A stretch of DNA of 64,000 bases, taken from positions 352,594 through 416,593 of the forward strand of contig JAJEEO010000012.1 in the NCBI GenBank assembly GCA_022820925.1. The letters run 5' to 3'. Source of the DNA: Acidimicrobiia bacterium. Its GTDB lineage: Bacteria; Actinomycetota; Acidimicrobiia; Acidimicrobiales; Poriferisodalaceae. The notes under the pieces were generated by a model. The model worked only from the letters and a program-made list of their open reading frames with translations, did not search any database and was not told the DNA's origin. The position numbers and the translations under genes are program-made. Below, in pieces: positions 58,159-64,000 of the stretch. Numbering within the stretch: position 1 is the first letter of the stretch; the number at the start of each line of letters is the position of its first letter.

Positions 58159-58353
58159 CTATTCCTCGATCAGCACCGCGTACTCGGGGCAGTTCGCCGC
58201 AGCAAGTCGAGCCTTGTCTTCCATGCCTGCGGGCACCTCGCCATCGCCGGCGGCGGTGGCGTAGCCGTAGTCGTCCACGTCGAACAGCTCCGGCGCGAGC
58301 GAGTAGCAGCGGTTGTGACCCTGACACTTGTCGGCATCCACACTGATCCGCAC
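58159..58353 (-). CDS. Small [3Fe-4S]-type ferredoxin (CYP partner type)
   Basis: A 64-residue ferredoxin: ISVDADKCQGHNRCYSLAPELF and AAANCPEYAVLIEE (in order). Three Cys (10, 16, 54) with His13 in place of the second Cys give the CxxHxxC...C pattern of actinobacterial P450 electron donors, expected to hold a 3Fe-4S cluster. GTG 58353 is chosen because GGGAGG lies 7 bases upstream; ATG 58359 has only one base of spacing. It is divergent from the molybdopterin oxidoreductase and could serve either that enzyme or the P450 at 22 kb. Confidence 0.9.
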   Translation of the reverse strand: MRISVDADKCQGHNRCYSLAPELFDVDDYGYATAAGDGEVPAGMEDKARLAAANCPEYAVLIEE

Positions 58354-58360
58354 GTGCATT

Positions 58361-58366
58361 CCTCCC
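58361..58366 (-). promoter_or_regulatory. Ribosome-binding site deciding the ferredoxin GTG start
   Basis: GGGAGG on the minus strand, 7 bases before GTG 58353 but only 1 before ATG 58359. Confidence 0.55.
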
Positions 58367-58592
58367 TGCAGGCCACTGGGGCCGAGTATCGGCGGGGCGC
58401 AGCGGTGCCCCGGATGGCCCGAAGCTAGCGCGGTTGCGCGCCGCGCCGGCCACGGCTGCGACTCTCGCTTCTCGCTCTTGTTCGCCCCGCTCACGGACCG
58501 CTGGTGCCACGGCTCCACCTCTGGTCCGGGCAGCGCACGCAGCAGCGTCGTAGCCTTGTCGTGTCCACGCCGTCTGCCGCCGAGGAAGCACC

Positions 58593-60938
58593 ATGTCCAA
58601 TGCCAGCGCCCGACTCGCCGCACTTCGAGCCAAGCGCACAGGCGCTCCGGCCGCCGCGGCGGCGACCAACGGCGCCGAGGAGGACCCCACCAAGGTCTGG
58701 CACAAGACCGCCTGCGTGCTGTGTTCCAACAACTGCGGCATCGAAGTGCGGCTCGACGGTCGCAAGATCACCCGGGTCCGCGGCGACAAGGAGCATCCCG
58801 CCTCGAAGGGCTACACCTGCGAGAAAGCCCTGCGAATCGACTACTACCAGAACGGGCGCGACCGCCTCACCACCCCGCTGCGCCGCAACGATGACGGCAC
58901 CTTCGAAGAGATCTCGTGGGATGTGGCGATCGCCGAGGTCGCCGAGCGTCTGACCGGCATCCGCGACTCGGTCGGCGGCGACAAGATCCTGTACTACGGC
59001 GGCGGCGGGCAGGGCAACCACTTTCCTGGCGCCTATGCGCGTGGCGTGCTTCAGACGCTGGGCGTCAAGTACCGCTCGAATGCGCTGGCGCAAGAGAAGA
59101 CCGGCATGTTCTGGGCGCAGGGCAAGATGTTCGGCCGCCAGAATCTGGGCGCCATGGGCGACTTCGAGCACACCGACTGCGCGGTGTTCATCGGCAAGAA
59201 CCCCTGGCAGAGCCACGGCTTCCCCGAGTCGCGCAACGAGCTCAACAAGATCCGCAACGACGACGAGCGCAAGCTCGTGGTGATGGACCCGCGGGTGTCC
59301 GAGACCGCAGCGATGGCCGATCATCACCTGCGGGTGCGCCCCGGCACCGATGCGTGGGCCTTGGCGGCACTGCTGGCGATCATGGTCGAGGAGGGGCTGA
59401 CCGACGAGCAGTTCCTCGCGGAACAGTGCACCGGCTGGGATGAGCTGCGCGATCTGATCTCGAGCGCCGACATCGCCGACTGCGCTCGCAAGTGCGGCAT
59501 CGACGAGGCGGAGCTGCGGGCCGCCGCACGCACGATGGGCACGGCAAAGTCGCTGTCGACCGAGGAGGACCTCGGCATCGAGATGGCGCCCCATTCCACG
59601 CTGAACAGCTGGCTGCAGCGCCTGCTGTACCTGGTGACCGGCAACTTTGCCAAGCCGGGCGGCATGAACCTGCCGCTGCGGCTCGCCCCGATCTGCGGGC
59701 ACTCTGGCGAGGGCGAGACCGACCCCGTCACCGGAAACGCCATGCTCTCGGGCCTCGTCGCCTGCGCGGCCATTCCCGACTGCATCGACACCGATCACCA
59801 GAACCGCTTCCGGGGGATGATCGTGGAGTCAGCGAACCCGCTGCACACGCTGCCGGATTCGAAGCGGTTCCGTGAGGCCTTCGCCAAGCTGGAGTGCCTG
59901 GTGGTGATCGACGTGGCGATGACCGAGACGGCTCGGGCGGCCGACTACGTGCTGCCGGCCTGCTCGCAGTACGAGAAGCCCGAGGCCACGTTCTTCGCCG
60001 GCGAGATGCCTGCGAACTACTTCCAGGTGCGCCACCCGATCCTCGAGCCGCTGGGCGAGTCGCTGCCCGAGGCCGAGATCCACAGCCGGCTGGTGGCCGC
60101 GATGGGCGGGCGCCCCGCGGGCACCGACGGGCTGGCCGATGCGGCCCAGCAGGGCCGTGGGGCGTTCATCGAGGCGCTGGGGCAGGCGTCGACATCGGAT
60201 CCTGATGTGGGGGCCAAGCTGCCGGTCGTTCTGTACGACTCGCTGGGGCCGACGCTGGGCAACATGGCGCCCGCGGCGATCATGTTCGGCTCTGCGATGC
60301 AGGCTTCGATGCGCTATCCCGACGAGGTGCGGGCCGCGGGCGTCGAGGGTGAGGGGCTGGAGCTGGCCAGCAACCTGTTCGACAAGCTGGTCGACTCGCC
60401 CTCGGGGATGATCTACAGCGTCAGCGAGTACTCCCAGACGTGGGACCGCATCGCGCACCCCGACGGCAAGATCCACCTGTACATTCCCGAGCTCGAAGAC
60501 GAATTCCGCTCGCTTGCCGACGAGGAGCCGGCCATCGGCCAGGATCGCTTCCCGTTCGTGCTCTCAGCGGGCGAGCGCCGGTCGTCCAACGCCAACGACG
60601 TGATCCGTGATCCTGAGTGGCGCAAGAAGGACAAGGCCGGCTCGCTGCGAATCAATCCCGACGACGCCACCACGCTCGGCGTGGTGGACGGCGACCGGGT
60701 GCGCATCGTCTCCAAGCGCGGCGAGGCCGAAGCACCGGCGGAGGTCACCGACACGGTCATGGCCGGCCACGTGACACTCCCCCACGGGTTCGGCACCGAG
60801 TATCCCGACGAAGACGGCGAGCACAAGATCCACGGCGTGGCCGTGAACGAGCTCACCGACATCGAAGACCGCGACTGGCTCTCGCTCACCCCGCACCACA
60901 AGCACGTCCGGGTAGCCCTAGAACCCGTCGCCGGCTGA
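58593..60938 (+). CDS. Molybdopterin-dependent oxidoreductase (DMSO reductase/formate dehydrogenase superfamily)
   Basis: A 781-residue Mo/W-bisPGD enzyme. The N-terminal 4Fe-4S site is complete: Cys41, Cys44, Cys48 (ACVLCSNNCGI) and Cys76 (GYTCEKAL). The body shows AVFIGKNPWQSHGFPESRNEL, KLVVMDPRVSETAAMADHHL and GTDAWALAALLAIM, and the last 120 residues are the dinucleotide-binding domain (RRSSNANDVIRDPEW). At the usual Mo-ligand position no Cys, Ser or Sec stands out (around NALAQEKTG), so the substrate is unclear. GAGGAA 6 bases before ATG 58593 fixes the start. No second subunit is adjacent. Confidence 0.9.
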   Translation: MSNASARLAALRAKRTGAPAAAAATNGAEEDPTKVWHKTACVLCSNNCGIEVRLDGRKITRVRGDKEHPASKGYTCEKALRIDYYQNGRDRLTTPLRRNDDGTFEEISWDVAIAEVAERLTGIRDSVGGDKILYYGGGGQGNHFPGAYARGVLQTLGVKYRSNALAQEKTGMFWAQGKMFGRQNLGAMGDFEHTDCAVFIGKNPWQSHGFPESRNELNKIRNDDERKLVVMDPRVSETAAMADHHLRVRPGTDAWALAALLAIMVEEGLTDEQFLAEQCTGWDELRDLISSADIADCARKCGIDEAELRAAARTMGTAKSLSTEEDLGIEMAPHSTLNSWLQRLLYLVTGNFAKPGGMNLPLRLAPICGHSGEGETDPVTGNAMLSGLVACAAIPDCIDTDHQNRFRGMIVESANPLHTLPDSKRFREAFAKLECLVVIDVAMTETARAADYVLPACSQYEKPEATFFAGEMPANYFQVRHPILEPLGESLPEAEIHSRLVAAMGGRPAGTDGLADAAQQGRGAFIEALGQASTSDPDVGAKLPVVLYDSLGPTLGNMAPAAIMFGSAMQASMRYPDEVRAAGVEGEGLELASNLFDKLVDSPSGMIYSVSEYSQTWDRIAHPDGKIHLYIPELEDEFRSLADEEPAIGQDRFPFVLSAGERRSSNANDVIRDPEWRKKDKAGSLRINPDDATTLGVVDGDRVRIVSKRGEAEAPAEVTDTVMAGHVTLPHGFGTEYPDEDGEHKIHGVAVNELTDIEDRDWLSLTPHHKHVRVALEPVAG

Positions 60939-60959
60939 ACCACGCAGGAGCGGCTCAAC

Positions 60960-60977
60960 CGTCGGGCTAATCCGACG
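60960..60977. terminator. Hairpin in convergent gap
   Basis: CGTCGG-GCTAAT-CCGACG, a 6-bp stem 22 bases after the oxidoreductase stop that overlaps the last codons of the convergent DHPS-like gene. Confidence 0.3.
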
Positions 60978-61740
60978 ACACGGTCTCAGCACTCGCCGCG
61001 CGAATCGCTGCGTGGTGTTCGCGGACTTGGGCGGGGCGGTGGGCTCGTACGTAGTCGGGCTCTTGGGAGAGCGCCAGGTCGAGCAGTTCCAGGCGGTCGG
61101 GCGTCTGCAGCCAGGGCACCGGCACGTACAGGGGCAAGTCGAAGCGGCGGAGCTCGCCGAGGCCGTTGTAGATGGCTCGCTGGTAGGCAGCCCGTTCGGG
61201 CCAGTCCATGTCGTGCGGGCCGAAGCCCACGCCGCAATCCAGCAGCAGCTGCTGTTTCACGCCCGCCTCGCGTAGGCGTTCAATCCGCGAGGCGAACCAC
61301 TCGACCATGACCGTCACCGGGTCACCGCGCACATCGCGGACGCTGCGGAAGTCACGCCCCAGCATGAACGGCAGCACGACGGTGACCTCGCGCGCGGCAG
61401 CGAGCTCGACCATCTCGGGCGACTGCAATGCGTCGCCCGCATTCAGCACCGTCGCGCCGGCGTCGAGGGCTCGGCGCGCCACCTCGGGTTTGCGAGTGTC
61501 GATCGCGACCTCTGCGCCCAGCGACAGCAGCCCGCGCAGCGGCCCTTCGACCCGCCGCCACTCGTCGGCAGCGCTGACCTCGTCGCTGCCGGGTGTGGAG
61601 CCTTCGCCGCCGAGGTCGAAGTGGTCGGCGCCTTCGGCCAACAGTTCGGCTCCTCGCGCAACGGCTTCCGCGCAGCCTTGGACCACCGAGAAGTCGGCCT
61701 TCGAGTCTGGAGAGGCGTTGACCACGCCGAAGATCTCCAC
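60967..61740 (-). CDS. Dihydropteroate synthase-like pterin-binding protein
   Basis: A 257-residue TIM barrel with DHPS landmarks: GVVNASPDSKADFS, HFDLGGEGSTPGSDEV, VAIDTRKPEVARRAL, LNAGDALQ, LLLDCGVGFGPH and a late RAHRPAQVREH. It differs from true FolP at two places: GGESTRPG has become GGEGSTPG, and the GxSRK loop that binds pABA and pterin is replaced by YVPVPWLQTPDR. A role in another pterin or one-carbon reaction is possible. No folB, folK or folE lies nearby. GTG 61740 has TAGGTT 6 bases upstream. Confidence 0.8.
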   Translation of the reverse strand: MEIFGVVNASPDSKADFSVVQGCAEAVARGAELLAEGADHFDLGGEGSTPGSDEVSAADEWRRVEGPLRGLLSLGAEVAIDTRKPEVARRALDAGATVLNAGDALQSPEMVELAAAREVTVVLPFMLGRDFRSVRDVRGDPVTVMVEWFASRIERLREAGVKQQLLLDCGVGFGPHDMDWPERAAYQRAIYNGLGELRRFDLPLYVPVPWLQTPDRLELLDLALSQEPDYVRAHRPAQVREHHAAIRAASAETVSSD

Positions 61741-61746
61741 GGCCGC

Positions 61747-61752
61747 AACCTA
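61747..61752 (-). promoter_or_regulatory. TAGGTT -10 box of DHPS-like gene
   Basis: TAGGTT on the minus strand, 6 bases before GTG 61740. Confidence 0.4.
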
Positions 61753-61786
61753 GTCAGGGCACCGCGATCTCGACCGAGCCTGAGCC

Positions 61787-62335
61787 TTAGGCCAGGTCCG
61801 TGTGCAGTAAGGCCTCGTCTGAGGGCCGGATGTTGATGACGTGACCAACTTGGGGCGGCAGTGGCAGATGCTGATGTGCCTCCCAGATCTCGGCGAGCCG
61901 CCGGTAGGGCTCGTCGGCCATCAGTCCTACGCGCCGAGTCGGGCCGTCGATGTGCAGCGACATGACCTCGCAGGTGGCCACCAGGTAGTCGTCCCGCGTC
62001 TGGGTCATCGACTGAAATGCGTGGACTCGCTTGCGGTCGAAGCCGAGCAGCTGCACCGAGATCACATACGGCTCATCGGGCCCGATCTCTCGCACGTAGG
62101 TGATGTGGTTCTCCGCCGAGAACGTCGTGATGTCACGCACCTCACGATGGGCGGTGCCCATGCCGATGAAATCCATCCACGGCGCGATGGCGTCGTCGAA
62201 GGCGACGAGGTAGTAGCCGGCGTTGAGGTGGCCGTTGTAGTCGATCCACCCCTCCTGCACAGTGCCAGCCAGCACCGGGACGGGAGCTCGGGACACAGCG
62301 TCGGTCGGCTGCGGTTCCAGCGGCTCAGCGCTCAT
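61787..62335 (-). CDS. Hot-dog acyl-CoA thioesterase, probable betainyl-CoA thioesterase
   Basis: A 182-residue single hot-dog protein. TVQEGWIDYNGHLNAGYYLV is the 4HBT-type active segment; its E-WIDYNGH-N--YY form is the one I recall from thioesterases fused to or encoded beside L-carnitine dehydrogenases (betainyl-CoA thioesterase). The gene lies 3.7 kb from the carnitine genes, on the opposite strand, 28 bases after an MFS transporter gene. That would complete the route to free glycine betaine. The specific substrate is inference; the thioesterase fold is clear. Confidence 0.8.
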   Translation of the reverse strand: MSAEPLEPQPTDAVSRAPVPVLAGTVQEGWIDYNGHLNAGYYLVAFDDAIAPWMDFIGMGTAHREVRDITTFSAENHITYVREIGPDEPYVISVQLLGFDRKRVHAFQSMTQTRDDYLVATCEVMSLHIDGPTRRVGLMADEPYRRLAEIWEAHQHLPLPPQVGHVINIRPSDEALLHTDLA

Positions 62336-62363
62336 GGCTGTCTCTGCTCATGGCTGTCGGCTC

Positions 62364-63935
62364 TCATGACTGTCCGTTCGAAGAGACAGCCTCATCGGCT
62401 ACAGGCCAGAACACCTCCGGCGGTGCGACACGCAGGGCGGCGGAGCGCGGCTGTGACATTGCCGCCACGAGGCCATCGTCAAGCGGCCGCACCCTCGGGA
62501 CGGCCGGGATCGCAGTGGGAGCCGGTGATGGCGCGGTCGTACCGGCTGTCACCGGCAGTCGCTGCACGGTTCTGGCCGCAGCGCTGGCCGCGACACCGGC
62601 CGCAACCGGGGCGGGCGCTGTGCCCGGCAGACGCACTGGTGCAAGCGGCCGGGCCGTCGCGGCAGCCGGGGCGGCACGCGTTGGCGGCGGCCCGCCAGGC
62701 CCGATGTAGGTCGGAAGTGCCAGCGGATGGCGGGTCATCGGCAGGAGCACCAAGACACCGGCCAACGCAATGACACCGACCATCAAGATCGGCACTCCGA
62801 CGCCGCCGCTCGCGTCGTGCGTGAAGCCCAGCAGGGGCGGGCCGATCAAGGCGCCCGTGCCAGAAAAGAAGAAGAAGATGCCGACCACCGCGCCGATGCT
62901 CGCCAAGCCGAACAGGTGGGCGGTGACATCGCCCAGCAGCGCCACGAAGCCGCCATAGGAAACACCGAGCACCGAGGCGAACACCACCAGCAGCACATAC
63001 TTGGTGCCGGGTGCATCTACCCGCGTCGTGATGAACCAGATGGTGTAGGCCACCGGCAGGCCGCTGAATGCGATCTTCAGCAAGCGAACGGATCCCAGCG
63101 GTCTCGCCAGACTCGTCAGAGCGAGCCGGCCGACAATGCTCGAGAGCCCGACGGTGAACACCAGCCAACCCGCTGCCAACTCTTCCACACCGTCGTCGAT
63201 GGAGAACGGGATGATGAGCCCGATCGTGCCGATGACGGCGATCGTGAAGAAGATGCCGGAGGTTCCCATCTGCCAGAACGCCGCCGTCCGCAGCACCAGC
63301 GAGAGGTGCCGGCGGGGGCTGCCCATCTGCACTCTCGGCGGCTGCCTGATGACCGCAAGGCCGAATACGAGGATCACCACAGCGATGACCGCGAGCCAGC
63401 GCATGCCGAGCCGCCAGCCGTACTCGGCGAGCAGCCGCTGGGCGAACGGGACGTAGATCATCGTGCCGAGACCCGAACCGGTCGCCACGATGCCCTGAGC
63501 CATCGCTCGATGCTTGGCGAACCACAGCGCGACCAGTGCGAACAGCGGAGCGTTGAACAACCCGCCACCGAATCCGAGCCCGACGCCGTACAAGACATAG
63601 CCGTGCCACAGCACCGACACGTAGGACGTCGCCACCAGCCCGCCGACGAAGAGGGCGCCGCCGACGATCAGCAGCGGCACGATGCCGAACCGGTCGTACA
63701 GGCGGCCCGACACCAGGGCGCTGCCGAAGTACAGGAACACGGTGACCCCGAACACGATCGAGATCGGCCCCAAGCCGGTGTCGAATTCCTCGGCCATGTC
63801 GTTGGCGAAGGCAGTGAAGCTGTAGATCGTGCCGAAACCCGCCATGACGACGATCGCGGCGCCGCAGGCGGTCACCCAGCCGCGCGCGGAGTCGAGATGG
63901 ACTTCGGGACTGTCCACCTGGTCGACGGCGCTCAC
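62364..63935 (-). CDS. OFA-type MFS transporter with long Pro/Ala-rich tail
   Basis: A 523-residue permease with twelve predicted helices (residues 20-415): GFGTIYSFTAFANDMAEEF, FLYFGSALVSGRLYDRFGIV and GVGLGFGGGLFNAPLFALV resemble the oxalate/formate antiporter (OFA) group of carboxylate transporters. A cytoplasmic tail of about 105 residues rich in Ala, Pro, Thr and Arg follows. It precedes the probable betainyl-CoA thioesterase by 28 bases, so it may move a related metabolite (betaine, carnitine or acetoacetate); this is inference. GTG 63935 has TAGTCT 7 bases upstream. Confidence 0.9.
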   Translation of the reverse strand: MSAVDQVDSPEVHLDSARGWVTACGAAIVVMAGFGTIYSFTAFANDMAEEFDTGLGPISIVFGVTVFLYFGSALVSGRLYDRFGIVPLLIVGGALFVGGLVATSYVSVLWHGYVLYGVGLGFGGGLFNAPLFALVALWFAKHRAMAQGIVATGSGLGTMIYVPFAQRLLAEYGWRLGMRWLAVIAVVILVFGLAVIRQPPRVQMGSPRRHLSLVLRTAAFWQMGTSGIFFTIAVIGTIGLIIPFSIDDGVEELAAGWLVFTVGLSSIVGRLALTSLARPLGSVRLLKIAFSGLPVAYTIWFITTRVDAPGTKYVLLVVFASVLGVSYGGFVALLGDVTAHLFGLASIGAVVGIFFFFSGTGALIGPPLLGFTHDASGGVGVPILMVGVIALAGVLVLLPMTRHPLALPTYIGPGGPPPTRAAPAAATARPLAPVRLPGTAPAPVAAGVAASAAARTVQRLPVTAGTTAPSPAPTAIPAVPRVRPLDDGLVAAMSQPRSAALRVAPPEVFWPVADEAVSSNGQS

Positions 63936-63942
63936 CGACGCG

Positions 63943-63948
63943 AGACTA
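63943..63948 (-). promoter_or_regulatory. TAGTCT -10 box of MFS-thioesterase operon
   Basis: TAGTCT on the minus strand, 7 bases before GTG 63935; leaderless start. Confidence 0.45.
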
Positions 63949-64000
63949 CGGCGCGGCCACCGAGCAAGGCTCGTGAAGGGCTGTCAGCGTGGGCCGCTCA

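Noticed and set aside
58593..60938. Molybdopterin enzyme as a second selenoprotein
   Set aside because: No in-frame TGA is present and no Cys stands at the usual ligand site, so there is no sign of Sec use.
1..64000. tRNA, rRNA or riboswitch genes
   Set aside because: No cloverleaf, rRNA segment or known riboswitch core was recognised in the short intergenic gaps; a covariance-model search would be needed to exclude small RNAs.

Overview
The window is GC-rich (roughly two-thirds G+C by eye) and coded almost end to end on both strands, with 57 genes in 64 kb and no intergenic gap above about 240 bases. GTG starts are frequent. TANNNT boxes often sit only 6-9 bases before the start codon, which suggests leaderless mRNAs. 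The gene families are LytR-CpsA-Psr, VanY, DUF4031, several acyl-CoA dehydrogenases, CaiB/BaiF transferases, F420/FMN luciferase-like enzymes, CYP plus CxxH-type ferredoxin, and MaoC pairs. Together they suggest an aerobic, lipid- and osmolyte-degrading actinobacterium, quite possibly of class Acidimicrobiia. That placement is inference from style and gene content; there is no rRNA or marker gene here. I see no tRNA, rRNA, insertion sequence, prophage or CRISPR array.

Layout. 1-5.1 kb: cell-surface genes (5'-truncated gamma-glutamyltransferase, a membrane-anchored protein, a VanY-type carboxypeptidase, an LCP transferase). 5.1-11.4 kb: a degenerate GGDEF protein, FAH hydrolase, AlkA-like glycosylase, AtuA-like protein, hydrolase, DUF4031 and an M23 peptidase. 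11.4-15.1 kb: an overlapping operon (antiporter, inositol-phosphatase-like enzyme, AI-2E transporter). 15.1-20.6 kb: enoyl-CoA hydratase, cyclophilin, D-aminoacylase-like amidohydrolase, lipoprotein, M20 peptidase. 20.7-25.4 kb: a tight operon of acyl-CoA dehydrogenase, cytochrome P450, luciferase-like monooxygenase and alpha/beta hydrolase that looks like an oxidative catabolic module. 25.4-35 kb: esterase, penicillin acylase homologue, TIGR01777 epimerase, beta-propeller lipoprotein, a 27-bp tandem repeat, enoyl-CoA hydratase, DUF169, VOC and rhodanese proteins. 35.0-35.6 kb: a DsbA/FrnE-like gene with an in-frame TGA at the first Cys of its CPWC motif, a strong selenoprotein candidate. 35.7-47.4 kb: acyl-CoA dehydrogenase, a Phd/PIN toxin-antitoxin pair, a two-gene MaoC-type dehydratase, hydrolase, MetY, a molybdenum hydroxylase large subunit, a double CaiB/BaiF protein and a KefB-like antiporter. 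47.5-53.9 kb: semialdehyde dehydrogenase, an Fe/2OG-like protein coupled to a HIT protein, an HhH-GPD protein, acyl-CoA ligase and a PfkB kinase. 53.9-64 kb: methyltransferase, then gamma-butyrobetaine hydroxylase, beta-keto-acid cleavage enzyme and L-carnitine dehydrogenase, followed by ferredoxin, molybdopterin oxidoreductase, a DHPS-like protein, a thioesterase of the betainyl-CoA type and an OFA/MFS transporter.

How the genes may work together. The 54.9-58.1 kb genes plus the thioesterase at 61.8 kb supply every step from gamma-butyrobetaine through L-carnitine to glycine betaine and acetoacetate. Elsewhere the cell appears equipped to activate (ligase, CoA transferases), desaturate (two acyl-CoA dehydrogenases), hydrate (two enoyl-CoA hydratases, MaoC pair) and oxidise (P450, luciferase-like enzyme) lipid or terpenoid carbon. 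The most notable observation is the probable selenocysteine-containing thiol-disulfide oxidoreductase, with candidate SECIS hairpins just after its UGA.
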